The notes under the pieces are model-generated. The model did not search any database and was not told where the DNA came from. It saw nothing but the letters and a program-made list of their open reading frames with translations. A stretch of DNA of 64,000 nt from contig NZ_BDBB01000001.1 of assembly GCF_001612765.1 (NCBI RefSeq), positions 186,001-250,000 of the forward strand, written 5' to 3'. How positions within the stretch are numbered: position 1 is the stretch's first letter; each line of letters opens with the position of its first letter. This DNA is from Nocardia arthritidis NBRC 100137. Its GTDB lineage: Bacteria; Actinomycetota; Actinomycetes; Mycobacteriales; Mycobacteriaceae. The translations under genes and the position numbers were made by a program. Of the stretch, positions 17,131-26,225 are shown one piece after another.

Positions 17131-18669
17131 GTGCAGATCACCAGCGTCGGACACGCCGGATTCCACATCCGCACCGCGGCCGGGTCGATCCTTTGCGATC
17201 CCTGGGTGAACCCCGCGTACTTCGGTTCCTGGTTCCCGTTCCCCGACAACACCGCGCTGAACTGGGACGAGCTGGGCGCGTGCGACTTCCTGTACGTCTC
17301 GCACCTGCACCGCGACCACTTCGACGCTCGGACGCTGACCGAGCACGTCAACAAGGACGCCACCGTCCTACTGCCGGACTATCCCGTACCGGACCTGCGG
17401 CGCGAGCTGGAACAACTGGGCTTCCACAAGTTCTTCGAGACCGAGGACTCGGTCAAGCACACGGTGACCGGGCCCGGCGGCGAACTGGAGATCATGATCA
17501 TCGCGCTGCGCGCGCCCGCCGACGGCCCGATCGGCGACTCCGGGCTGGTCGTCTCCGACGGCGAGACCACCTGCTTCAACATGAACGATGCCCGGCCGGT
17601 CGACATGGACGTGCTGCACGACGCGTTCGGCCACGTCGACATCCACCTGCTGCAGTACTCGGGCGCGATCTGGTACCCGATGGTCTACGACATCCCGGCC
17701 CGCACCAAGTCGAACTTCGGCAAACAGAAGCGTCAGCGCGGCATGGACCGCGCGCGCAGCTACATCGAGCAGGTCGGCGCGACCTGGGTGGTGCCGTCGG
17801 CGGGTCCGCCGGTGTTCCTCGACGACGAGTTGCGCTACCTCAACGACGATCGCGGTGACGAGGGCAACATCTTCCCCGACCAGAAGGTGTTCCTGGAGCA
17901 GATGGAGATCCACGGCAACGCCGGCGGCATCCTGATGATCCCCGGTTCGGTCGCCGACGTGCGCGGCGCCGAGCTGACGTTGACCCATCCCAGCGACCCC
18001 GCCGAGATCTACGACAACAAGGCCGAGTACATCGAGCGGATGGCCCAGCGCCTGGCGCCGGTGCTGGAGGCCGAGAAGGCGACCTGGGAACGCGGCGACG
18101 GCTCCCTGCTGGAACCGCTGCGCAAGCTGTTCGAGCCGATCATGGCGCAGAGCGACGTGATCTGCGACGGCATCGGCTACCCGGTCGGCCTGGTGATCGG
18201 CGAGGAAACCATCGTGCTGGACTTCCCCAAGCGCACGGTGCGCGAGCCGATCGAAGGCGAGGGCCGCTACCGCTACGGCTTCCGCATCGCGCCGGAACTG
18301 GTGCGCACGGTGCTGCGCGACCGGGAGCCCGACTGGGTGAACACCATCTTCCTGTCCACCCGCTTCCATGCCTGGCGAATCGGCGGGTACAACGAGTTCC
18401 TCTACACGTTCTTCAAATGCCTCACCGACGAGCGGATCGCCTACGCCGACGGCTGGTTCGCCGAGGCGCACGACGATTCCGCCTCCACCGAGCTCAGCGG
18501 GTGGGAGGTGCAGCGCCGCTGCCCGCACCTGAAGGCGGACCTGTCGAAGTTCGGTGTGGTGGAAGGCAACACGCTCACCTGCAACTTGCACGGCTGGCAG
18601 TGGGACCTGGAGTCGGGACGGTGCAAGACGTCCAAGGGACACGAACTGCGCTCGCGCAAGCTGGATTGA
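17131..18669 (+). CDS. namH: UDP-N-acetylmuramic acid hydroxylase NamH (MBL plus Rieske domains)
   Basis: 512 residues; M. tuberculosis NamH (Rv3818) is about 516. The N-terminal two thirds is a metallo-beta-lactamase/UlaG-like fold with SHLHRDHFD at about 57-65. The C-terminal domain is a Rieske [2Fe-2S] site: CPH near residue 463 and CNLHGWQWD near 483, the C-x-H...C-x2-H pattern. NamH hydroxylates the N-acetyl group of UDP-MurNAc to N-glycolyl in the cytoplasm, giving the glycolylated peptidoglycan of mycobacteria, nocardiae and relatives. GTG 17131 is chosen for the AGGAGGAGC site upstream and the immediate MBL strand (VQITSVGHAGF). Location beside PlsC-like genes fits the mycobacterial order. 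Confidence 0.88.
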   Translation: MQITSVGHAGFHIRTAAGSILCDPWVNPAYFGSWFPFPDNTALNWDELGACDFLYVSHLHRDHFDARTLTEHVNKDATVLLPDYPVPDLRRELEQLGFHKFFETEDSVKHTVTGPGGELEIMIIALRAPADGPIGDSGLVVSDGETTCFNMNDARPVDMDVLHDAFGHVDIHLLQYSGAIWYPMVYDIPARTKSNFGKQKRQRGMDRARSYIEQVGATWVVPSAGPPVFLDDELRYLNDDRGDEGNIFPDQKVFLEQMEIHGNAGGILMIPGSVADVRGAELTLTHPSDPAEIYDNKAEYIERMAQRLAPVLEAEKATWERGDGSLLEPLRKLFEPIMAQSDVICDGIGYPVGLVIGEETIVLDFPKRTVREPIEGEGRYRYGFRIAPELVRTVLRDREPDWVNTIFLSTRFHAWRIGGYNEFLYTFFKCLTDERIAYADGWFAEAHDDSASTELSGWEVQRRCPHLKADLSKFGVVEGNTLTCNLHGWQWDLESGRCKTSKGHELRSRKLD

Positions 18670-18675
18670 CCCTGA

Positions 18676-18707
18676 CTTCCGGCCGACGCGTCCACGTCGG
18701 CCGGAAG
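18676..18707. terminator. Bidirectional hairpin terminator
   Basis: Perfect 13-bp inverted repeat (cttccggccgacg / cgtcggccggaag) with a 6-base loop, 6 bp after the namH stop and 17 bp before the stop of the convergent gene at 18725. It is placed to stop transcription from both sides. Confidence 0.75.
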
Positions 18708-18724
18708 CAGTTGCCAGCCGATTG

Positions 18725-19066
18725 CTATCGGTCGGCGACCTCACGGGTCAGCTTCGACGACCACGGGCACCACATACAGCCGGGCAGGAAGGCGCCGCAA
18801 GCCTCGTCCAGGTGGTCGTTGACGTACATGATGCTGGCGTCGCAGACCTCGATCGCCATGGTGAAGAAGGTGATGGTGTCGGGGTCCAGGTGGAAGTCCC
18901 AGCCCGGGTTGTAGGGTGCGGGAATCTTCCGGATCCGTCCCATGACGTGCACAGACATCTGCTCGTCACCCGACAGGATGCGGCGGGCCTCAGCGATCCG
19001 CTGTTCGTTGGTCAGCTGGATGACGAACTCTTTGCCGGAGTAGTCGGTGAATGCGAAGAGCGCCAT
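18725..19066 (-). CDS. BP74-N-like small protein
   Basis: 113 residues from ATG 19066, which follows AAGAGGGGAAAGAC. The sequence opens ALFAFTDYSGKEFVIQLTNEQ and continues with an HVMGRI turn, YNPGWDFHLDPDTI, a MAIEVCDASIMYV helix, and ends GCMWCPWSSKL. This resembles the short beta-rich BP74 N-terminal-type proteins known from scattered bacteria and Dictyostelium; recognition is by recall of the pattern and carries moderate confidence. Three cysteines and conserved Trp/Asp suggest a compact soluble domain. No signal peptide or membrane helix is seen. It has its own promoter region and converges with namH at a shared terminator. Function unknown. Confidence 0.7.
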   Translation of the reverse strand: MALFAFTDYSGKEFVIQLTNEQRIAEARRILSGDEQMSVHVMGRIRKIPAPYNPGWDFHLDPDTITFFTMAIEVCDASIMYVNDHLDEACGAFLPGCMWCPWSSKLTREVADR

Positions 19067-19222
19067 GTCTTTCCCCTCTTGTCGATGGGTCCTGTGGTCG
19101 ATGGATGGCGAATTCCGCACCGGTGCGACTCGATCCTATCGGCGCGCCGAGCAATTTGCTGAGAATTAGCTATCTAGCGAGGAGTCGGACGAGGGTCGGT
19201 CTCGAGGGCGAAAAGGAGGTAA

Positions 19223-20248
19223 CTAACGCGCGGCCCCGGCCGGCACCCTGTCGCGCGCGGGCTGGCGCGGCTGTTTCCGCACCGTGGTGATCAACTCGCG
19301 AATGGCGATCCCCCCTCTGGCCACCGGCGCGGCGACACGCCCCTCGGCGTCGATCAGCACCGCGGACGGGGTACCGCGCACCCGGTAACGCAAGGCGGCC
19401 TCGTTGCCCTGCTGCACGAGCGAGGGAATGTCACCCAACCCGTGCTCGAGGCCCCAAGCGGCTTGCTCGGCGGCGTCTCCGTTGCCGACCGCCACGATGG
19501 CCAGAGTGTCAGCTGTCCGTGCGCGCCAGCGGGGCAACTCGCGGGCCAGCGCCGCGCACAGCTCGCAGCCCGGGTGCACGAAGACCAGCAGTACCGACCT
19601 CGCCCCCGTCAGCAGATCCTCGAGCGTGGTCTTCCTTCCCTGAGGGCCGAACAGTTCGAACTCCGGCGCCACCGCGCCGACCGGTAAGCCCTCCGCGCCC
19701 AGGGTGGACAGTGCCTGCTCGTCCACCCGGCGACGCAGGACACGCACTTGGCCCGCCAACCACACCAGCACCGCTACCACCGCGGCGGCCACAGCGCAAC
19801 CGATCGCGTTGTCGGCGGGCAGACCCATCGGCAGGCGCGGACGTGCGAGCGCGCCGATACCAACCAGCACGGCGAGCACGGCGAAAAGACCATTGCGCAC
19901 CAGAATCTTCGGCCCGATCGGCGCGGCGCTCGCAGCGCCGAAGCAGGAACAGGACGGATGCTCGCCACGCCGCAGCAAGCGCACGATCACCGCCGTGAAC
20001 ACGGCGAGCAACAGCAGCGTCGCCAGCGCCGCCACGCCGGAAACCCACGGAAGCAGCACACCCACCGCGATGATGGCCTCGGCGATCGACAGCGCCCAGG
20101 CCACTGCGGGCACCCAGCGCAGCGGCACCCCGAAATCCCCCACCGCCTGCCGCGTCGCGCCCCGATCCGCCAGCTTGCCCCACGCCGACAACCCGAACAC
20201 GACACACAGCCCGAGCCGCGAAACCCACACCCCGTATTCGATCAGCAT
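19223..20248 (-). CDS. MauE/DoxX-like membrane protein fused to a thioredoxin-like domain
   Basis: 341 residues. The N-terminal half has four or more membrane helices (starting VSRLGLCVVFGLSAWGKL) with a CSCFG motif in a loop, as in MauE-type proteins. After a fifth hydrophobic segment and a linker comes a redoxin domain: APEFELFGPQG, LLVFVHPGCELCAAL with a CxxC pair, and RYRVRGTPSAVLIDAEGRV with the cis-proline. The layout joins MauE and MauD roles, maintaining or delivering disulfide-reducing power across the membrane for extracytoplasmic protein maturation. ATG 20248 is preferred over an upstream GTG at 20266 because it directly precedes the first helix. Confidence 0.83.
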   Translation of the reverse strand: MLIEYGVWVSRLGLCVVFGLSAWGKLADRGATRQAVGDFGVPLRWVPAVAWALSIAEAIIAVGVLLPWVSGVAALATLLLLAVFTAVIVRLLRRGEHPSCSCFGAASAAPIGPKILVRNGLFAVLAVLVGIGALARPRLPMGLPADNAIGCAVAAAVVAVLVWLAGQVRVLRRRVDEQALSTLGAEGLPVGAVAPEFELFGPQGRKTTLEDLLTGARSVLLVFVHPGCELCAALARELPRWRARTADTLAIVAVGNGDAAEQAAWGLEHGLGDIPSLVQQGNEAALRYRVRGTPSAVLIDAEGRVAAPVARGGIAIRELITTVRKQPRQPARDRVPAGAAR

Positions 20249-20302
20249 GAGCGCACCATCCCACACTGATGCGCTTCGAGCATGAATGCGCGGCGAGTGT
20301 CC

Positions 20303-21289
20303 TCAGGACTGCGACCGAGTGGCGACGGCGACCGCGACCAGAGTCAGCGCACAACCGACGATCGCGGTGGCGGACAGGCCCGCGCTGGTCGGGGTGAGCA
20401 CATCGAGGATCACCGAGACCAGCAACTGGCCGGCGACGGAGGTGAGCCCGAGCAGGAGGACGCCGATCCAGCGAACGGTCAGCGCGGCGAGGGCGATGAA
20501 GGCGACGCCGATGAAACCGCCCAGATACAGCCAAGGCTCGGTCGGGAATGCGGCCGGGCCGCCGGAGGACGCGACGACCACACCCTCGATCACGAGCAGC
20601 GCGGCCAGACCGGCGCAGAAGTTCACCATGGCCGCCGAGAACGACCCGCCGACGGCGCCCACCTTGCCGTTCACCGCCTGCTGCCAGGCCAGCCCGATGC
20701 CCGCCAGCGCGGGTAGCACGATCAGCAATGCGGTCGGCGTGCCACGCAGCGCGTCGGGCATCGAGAGCCCGCCGGTGACGCGAGTGTGCCCGAATCCGGC
20801 GACGAGCACCGCGACCACGCCGATCGCCGCCCCCACCAGACGCACCGTGGTGACCGGCGTGCGTCCGCTCGGACCGAGCCCGAGCCGGTCGACCACCAGA
20901 CTGCTGAGCAACTGGCCCGCGACGGCCGCGACGGTGAACGCGGTGACGCCGATCGCCGCGACGGTCAGCCCCTGGCACGCGACGAAGAACGCACCGCACA
21001 GACCGCCGAGCAGTTGCCAAGGCCGCAGCGCGCCTTCCGCCAAAGCCCGCCGCACCCGCCGCCCACCCTCCCGCAACCGCCCACTGAACGCGAAAGCCAC
21101 CACGAGCATCGCGAATCCCGCCCCGAAACTGATCACCGCCGCGGCGACCCCGTCCTCCAGCCGCGCCCCCAACGCCCCATTGATCCTCGCCTGCACCGCC
21201 ACCCCCGCACCGATCCCGAACCCGAAAACCAGCCCCACCCTCGCCTCCGCACTCACCTTCCGCACGCTACCCAACCGCGAGTGGCACAT
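20303..21289 (-). CDS. DMT-superfamily transporter, YdcZ type
   Basis: 328 residues with about ten membrane helices arranged as two similar halves. LVFGFGIGAGVAVQARINGALG in half one is echoed by GLAWQQAVNGKVGAVGGSFSAAMVNF in half two, as in fused DMT_YdcZ proteins. These are inner-membrane proteins of the drug/metabolite transporter superfamily with unassigned substrates. The ATG at 21289 adds a short basic leader; GTG 21256 is an alternative start right before the first helix. It lies between the MauE-like gene and an MFS gene in the same direction without overlaps. Confidence 0.87.
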   Translation of the reverse strand: MCHSRLGSVRKVSAEARVGLVFGFGIGAGVAVQARINGALGARLEDGVAAAVISFGAGFAMLVVAFAFSGRLREGGRRVRRALAEGALRPWQLLGGLCGAFFVACQGLTVAAIGVTAFTVAAVAGQLLSSLVVDRLGLGPSGRTPVTTVRLVGAAIGVVAVLVAGFGHTRVTGGLSMPDALRGTPTALLIVLPALAGIGLAWQQAVNGKVGAVGGSFSAAMVNFCAGLAALLVIEGVVVASSGGPAAFPTEPWLYLGGFIGVAFIALAALTVRWIGVLLLGLTSVAGQLLVSVILDVLTPTSAGLSATAIVGCALTLVAVAVATRSQS

Positions 21290-21332
21290 GATCGCGGCGT
21301 TTCCCGAGAAGCTCTCGGTGGTGCGCCGCTCG

Positions 21333-22763
21333 TCAGTTGGCGCGGGGCGGGAGCCAGCGGGGGGCGAGGGTGGAGAGGGCGAGGATGGAGGCTCCGAGGA
21401 GGGCTAGGAGAGTGGCCATCGAGGACCAGAGGGTGATCAGGGCGGCGAAGCCGAAGACCGCCAGGGCGATCACCTCGCCCAGGAGGCCGGAGACGGAGGT
21501 GACCGTCGCCCGGGCCGGACCCTCGATGGCGTCCTGGAGGCGGGCGCCCGCGACGATGCCCGCGTTGTAGACGATGCCGTAGGAGACGCCGATCGAAGCG
21601 AAACCGAGGCCCGTCAACAGGTAGATCGCGTTCGGACGACCGGTCGCGAGACCGGCGATCAGCGCGCCGCCGAGGAAGAGCACGCCCGCGACGCCCACCG
21701 CGATCGACATCGTGCGACCCGACATTCCCTCGGTGCGCCCGGCCAGCACGGAACCGGTCAGCGAACCGAGCACGGTGAGACCGACCAGCAATGGCACCAC
21801 GGCGGTCGAGACGCCCGATTCCTCCGCCAGCAGGGCGAAATACTCGTCGAACGCCGTGATCCCGAACAGCAGCGCTTCCAGCAGCACCCCGTAGCGCACC
21901 ACCCGAACGCGGACCGCCTCGCCCACACCGGCCTTCAGCATGGTGAGGTATCGCGGGAACGGGCGGGACTGCGCCGCATCGTCTTTCTGCCCGGTCTGCT
22001 CGAGCGTGGCCGGAAAACCCTCTGTTGCGGCAGGCGCAGGTTCTCGACCGCCGGACACCGAGACGCGACCACGTCCATCCACGCCGGGCACGCGACCGAG
22101 TTGGGCGGCGTCGCCCGCGAAGCCGGGGAGGGACGCGACGTTCCCGACTGCCGGGTCTCCGGCCGGCGAGGCGTCGCGCGCCGCGGACGTCGGCTCTTCC
22201 TCTTCCAGGTCGTCGATGTCCGCCGCCGACACCGCCTTCGGCGCGGTGGGCAGCGACAGCGCGATCAGCGTGTGCACGGCCGCCACGGCGACACTGGACC
22301 AGCCGACCAGGGCGTAGCCGCCGTAGAGATACAGGGGTGTCGCGGCGACGATAGCGATGACGACGGCCGCTTCCGCGCCCGCGCGGGTGTAGCCGAGGAG
22401 ACGCGGGTAAGCCGACGACTCACCCCGGGCGGCCAGATCGTCGTACAGCAGCGCCTCGAAGGTGCCGGAAGCCAGCGCCCCTGAGGTTCCCCACAGCACG
22501 AATCCGGCGGCGAAACCCGCGAAGGAGGGCGCCGCCGTCCACAGCGCGAAGCCCGCCGTCAGTAACGCACCGCTGAGCACGAGCAGTCCGCGCCGGGAGA
22601 CCGTATCGGCCCACGCACCGGAGGGCACCTCGAGCAGGAACGAAGTCGCCGACCAGATGGCGAACAGCAAGGAGATCTGCCCCGTGCTCATGCCGTGGTC
22701 GGCGAACAGCAGGGCGTACAGCGCGTACAGCGGAATCAGTTCACCGATGCTCTTGAAGAGCAC
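21333..22763 (-). CDS. MFS transporter
   Basis: 476 residues, about twelve helices. The loop 2-3 motif appears as GAWADTVSRRGLLVLSG (the G-x-x-x-D-x-x-x-R-R pattern). A central cytoplasmic loop of about 90 residues is acidic and Gly/Ala/Pro-rich. The second half contains GSVLAGRTEGMSGR, the repeated motif. It is a secondary transporter, substrate unknown. GTG 22763 is the only usual start because an in-frame TGA occurs about 75 bp upstream; the protein therefore begins within the first helix region (LFKSIGELIPLYALYALLF). Confidence 0.87.
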   Translation of the reverse strand: MLFKSIGELIPLYALYALLFADHGMSTGQISLLFAIWSATSFLLEVPSGAWADTVSRRGLLVLSGALLTAGFALWTAAPSFAGFAAGFVLWGTSGALASGTFEALLYDDLAARGESSAYPRLLGYTRAGAEAAVVIAIVAATPLYLYGGYALVGWSSVAVAAVHTLIALSLPTAPKAVSAADIDDLEEEEPTSAARDASPAGDPAVGNVASLPGFAGDAAQLGRVPGVDGRGRVSVSGGREPAPAATEGFPATLEQTGQKDDAAQSRPFPRYLTMLKAGVGEAVRVRVVRYGVLLEALLFGITAFDEYFALLAEESGVSTAVVPLLVGLTVLGSLTGSVLAGRTEGMSGRTMSIAVGVAGVLFLGGALIAGLATGRPNAIYLLTGLGFASIGVSYGIVYNAGIVAGARLQDAIEGPARATVTSVSGLLGEVIALAVFGFAALITLWSSMATLLALLGASILALSTLAPRWLPPRAN

Positions 22764-22907
22764 CGCCCGAACCGTCAGCGAGCGCAGGCCGAAGGTATGT
22801 GCGCTACCCGCCCGCGGCGGGCGCAGCGATTCGGCGAATCAATAGGCGTAGACGAGCAATCGCATGTCGACCAGCATGCTCGAGGTCGGCCCGTACGGTC
22901 AAGCGAT

Positions 22908-24812
22908 TTACGGCAGCGGCACCCAGCCGTTGGCCGGCACCGAGTCCCCATCGCCCAGTTCCCGGTCGGTGACGCCGGGACCGATCCGGCCTTTGTTCTC
23001 GTTGAGGTCGCTGATCAACTCCGATACCGGGTGCGAATCGCTGTAGTGATAGCCCTGCGCGAGCGCGAAGCCCAGTTCGGTGAGTACGGCGGCTTGGTAT
23101 TCGGTCTCCACGCCCTCGGCGATGACCTGTAGGTCCAGCGCATTGGACAGGGCGGCGATCACACCGAGCAAAGGCGGGGCGGGCGAATCGGAGCGGATCG
23201 CGGCGACGAAGGACTGATCGACTTTGAGGATGTCGCTGGGCAGGGTGGCCAGCCTGCTGAGCGAGGAGTAACCGGTACCGAAGTCGTCGATGGCGATGCG
23301 CACGCCCCGGTCGCGCAGCAGGTGCAGGTTCTCGATCGCGGTCTGCGATTCGGCGGCCAGCTCACTCTCGGTCACCTCGAGCACCAGCTGATCGGCGTGC
23401 CATCCCGTGGCGGCGAGGATGCCCGCCACCCGGTCGGCGTAACCGGTCTCGGCCAGCTCCAGCCCGCTGACGTTCACGTTCAGCGTGAGATCCAGCTGGG
23501 CGAAGGTTTCCTGCAACCGCGCGGCGTCCGCGCAGGCCCGGCGCAGCACCAGTTCGTCCAGGTCGGAGATGAGGTCGTACTCCTCGGCGACGCGGATCAG
23601 GCCCTCGGTGGTGACGTCCGGCTGCGCGCTGGACGACCAGCGCAGCAGTGCCTCCACGCCGACCGCCTTGCCGCCGCCTTCGGTCAAGCTGACGATCGGC
23701 TGGTAGTGCACGTCGAGAGCGCCCTGGTCGATCGCCTCGCGCAACTCCACCGCCAGCGGCAACTGCCGGGAGGACTCCAGCACCGTCCGGTTGCGCCCGG
23801 CCTGCTTGGCCCGGTACAGGCCGACGTCGGCGCGGCTGACCAGCAGCGAACCGGATTCGCCCGGCTGCCAAGAGGTCACACCGGCCGAACAGCCGGTGGT
23901 CACCGCCGCCCGCAGCTGTTCGGTGAGCAGGATCGCGGCCTGCTCGGTGGTGTTCGGCAGCAGCAAGGCGAACGCGTCACCGCCGTAGCGCGCCAGGCGC
24001 TGGTCGGGGGTCAGCAGCTTCGACCAGGTGTCGGCCACCCGCTGCAGGACGGCGTCACCGGCGCGGTGGCCGAGATGATCGTTGATCTTCTGGAAGCGAT
24101 CCAGGTCGACCAGCACCAGTGCGAGCCCGTGCCCGGACCTGGTGGCCTGCTGGATCGCGGTGTTCAGCGCCCGGTCGAAGCCGCGCCGGTTGAGCAGGCC
24201 GGTGAGCACGTCGATGTCGGCCTCGGACGCCATCCTGGTCAGGATCCCGACCACGACACCGACGCCGAAGGTCACACCGGCCGGGATCAGGCCCGACCAC
24301 CAGGGCAGCCCGGGACTCACCGGCCGCGCGGGCAGCACCCACAGGCACAGCGCCAACGCGAACGCGATATGGGCGGCGGCCTGCGACCAGGCGAAGAACA
24401 AGGCGGCGTCGCAGGCGATGAATACGTAGAACGCCGCGAGGCTGATCGCGCCCACCGTGTTCGGGAAGGAGTGCACCGCGATCGTCACCAGCACCGTCGC
24501 GATCGCGACGTACACGTGGTGGATCGAATGCGGCAGCCGCGGCCCCCACGCGAGCAGCGTGAGACCGAGCACCAGCGCTACCGCTGCTGCCCCGCCGACC
24601 AGCGGCCGACTACCCTCCTCACCAGGGGCGATGGCGGTGATCAACAGACCGAGCACCCCGCCCATGACGTAGAACGCCCCGGTGGTCCGAGCCATGACCA
24701 TTGCCGTCGCCAGCGCAGACGCGGCCCGCACCCGGGTTCGGGTATCGCCGCGAGACCCGATTCCTCGCACGAGGAACAGCCTATCCACAAGGAATCCCGC
24801 CGGTTGCCACAT
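22908..24812 (-). CDS. Membrane-bound GGDEF-EAL protein with degenerate GGDEF
   Basis: 634 residues from GTG 24812; ATG codons about 40 residues later are alternatives. About six membrane helices (45-210) act as the sensor part, followed by a GGDEF domain whose signature reads YGGDAFALLLP near residue 276, the catalytic Glu being replaced by Ala. The EAL domain looks complete: VEALLRW near 386, NVNVSG, EVTESE, IDDFGTGYSS, KVDQSF, EGVETE and QGYHYS. Prediction: it degrades cyclic di-GMP but does not make it, with the GGDEF part serving as a GTP-binding or structural module. Mycobacterial bifunctional homologues usually keep GGDEF, so the change is notable. Confidence 0.9.
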   Translation of the reverse strand: MWQPAGFLVDRLFLVRGIGSRGDTRTRVRAASALATAMVMARTTGAFYVMGGVLGLLITAIAPGEEGSRPLVGGAAAVALVLGLTLLAWGPRLPHSIHHVYVAIATVLVTIAVHSFPNTVGAISLAAFYVFIACDAALFFAWSQAAAHIAFALALCLWVLPARPVSPGLPWWSGLIPAGVTFGVGVVVGILTRMASEADIDVLTGLLNRRGFDRALNTAIQQATRSGHGLALVLVDLDRFQKINDHLGHRAGDAVLQRVADTWSKLLTPDQRLARYGGDAFALLLPNTTEQAAILLTEQLRAAVTTGCSAGVTSWQPGESGSLLVSRADVGLYRAKQAGRNRTVLESSRQLPLAVELREAIDQGALDVHYQPIVSLTEGGGKAVGVEALLRWSSSAQPDVTTEGLIRVAEEYDLISDLDELVLRRACADAARLQETFAQLDLTLNVNVSGLELAETGYADRVAGILAATGWHADQLVLEVTESELAAESQTAIENLHLLRDRGVRIAIDDFGTGYSSLSRLATLPSDILKVDQSFVAAIRSDSPAPPLLGVIAALSNALDLQVIAEGVETEYQAAVLTELGFALAQGYHYSDSHPVSELISDLNENKGRIGPGVTDRELGDGDSVPANGWVPLP

Positions 24813-24870
24813 CCCGGGAATCCGGCATGGCGAACCAGTAGCTATTCACCTGTACGTCATTCGCGCGTCG

Positions 24871-26133
24871 TCAGTTCACCGGTCGGAGCACCTCGGTCCC
24901 GACGAACGGGACCAGGGCGGACGGTACCCGGACCGACCCGTCGGCTTGCTGATGATTCTCCAGGAGAGCCACGATCCAGCGGGTGGTCGCGAGGGTGCCG
25001 TTCAAGGTAGCGGCGATCTGCGGCTTGCCGTTCTCGTCGCGATAGCGCACCGAGAGCCTGCGTGCCTGGTAGGTGGTGCAGTTGGACGTCGAGGTGAGCT
25101 CGCGGTAGGTCTGCTGCGTGGGCACCCACGCCTCACAGTCGAACTTGCGCGCCGCGGAGCTGCCGAGATCGCCGGCCGCGACATCGATCACCCGGTAGGG
25201 CACCTCGATCGCCGCGAGCATCTCCTGTTCCCAGGCGAGCAGGCGCTGGTGTTCGGCGTCGGCCTGATCGGGCGTGGTGAAGACGAACATCTCCACCTTG
25301 TCGAACTGGTGCACCCGGATGATGCCGCGGGTGTCCTTGCCGTAGCTGCCCGCCTCCCGGCGGAAACACGACGACCAGCCCGCATACCGCTTGGGCCCAC
25401 CGCTCAGGTCGAGGATCTCGTCCGAGTGGTAGCCCGCCAGCGGCACCTCCGAGGTGCCGACCAGGTAGAGGTCGTCGTCGGCGAGGTGGTAGACCTCCGC
25501 CGAATGCTGCCCGAGGAATCCCGTGCCCGCCATGACCTCCGGGCGCACCAGCACCGGCGGAATCATCATGGTGAAGCCGTTGGCCACGGCCTGCTGCGCG
25601 GCCAGTTGCAGCAGTCCGAGCTGCAGCAGCGCGCCGTAGCCGGTCAGGAAGTAGAACCGGGCGCCGGAGACCTTCGCGCCGCGCTCCATGTCGATCAGGC
25701 CGAGCGACTCGCCGAGTTCCAGGTGGTCCTTCGGCTCGAAGTCGAATTCGGGGGGCGTGCCGATGGTTCGCAGCACGACGTAATCGTCCTCGCCGCCCGC
25801 GGGCGCGCCCTGCTGCACCACGTTGGAGATCGCGCGATGCGCGGCGTCCAGATCCGCGTCGGCGGCGTGCTGTGCGGCCTCGGCCTCCTTGACCTTGATC
25901 GACATCTCCGACGCCTGCGCGAGCAGCGCGGAACGCTCTTCCTTGCTCGCCTTGCCGATCAGCTTGCCCATCGCCTTGTGCTCGGCGCGCAGATTGTCCG
26001 CGGTGGCCACCGCGGCACGCCGCGCCGCGTCCGCCTCGAGCAGCGCGTCGACGAGAGCGGGATCTTCGCCGCGGGCGCGCTGCGAGGCGCGGACCGCATC
26101 GGGGTCGTCCCGCAGGAATCGGAGGTCGATCAT
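24871..26133 (-). CDS. serS: Seryl-tRNA synthetase
   Basis: 420 residues, the family length. An N-terminal helical hairpin of about 100 residues ([20 protein letters not shown]...) binds tRNA-Ser. The class II core has motif 2 [31 protein letters not shown] and motif 3 [18 protein letters not shown]. It charges serine onto tRNA-Ser and tRNA-Sec-type substrates in the cytoplasm. ATG 26133 aligns with the universal [15 protein letters not shown] start. Divergent from the aldehyde dehydrogenase gene with 92 bp between starts. Position next to Rv3835/Rv3836-type genes agrees with the mycobacterial order. Confidence 0.97.
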   Translation of the reverse strand: MIDLRFLRDDPDAVRASQRARGEDPALVDALLEADAARRAAVATADNLRAEHKAMGKLIGKASKEERSALLAQASEMSIKVKEAEAAQHAADADLDAAHRAISNVVQQGAPAGGEDDYVVLRTIGTPPEFDFEPKDHLELGESLGLIDMERGAKVSGARFYFLTGYGALLQLGLLQLAAQQAVANGFTMMIPPVLVRPEVMAGTGFLGQHSAEVYHLADDDLYLVGTSEVPLAGYHSDEILDLSGGPKRYAGWSSCFRREAGSYGKDTRGIIRVHQFDKVEMFVFTTPDQADAEHQRLLAWEQEMLAAIEVPYRVIDVAAGDLGSSAARKFDCEAWVPTQQTYRELTSTSNCTTYQARRLSVRYRDENGKPQIAATLNGTLATTRWIVALLENHQQADGSVRVPSALVPFVGTEVLRPVN

Positions 26134-26225
26134 GGGCCACCAGCCTAGTGGTCGCAGTGCCGACCTTTCACGCCGATATCCCAGGATGCGGTACATCCGC
26201 GCGAGATCACGCGCATAGTGGGCTT

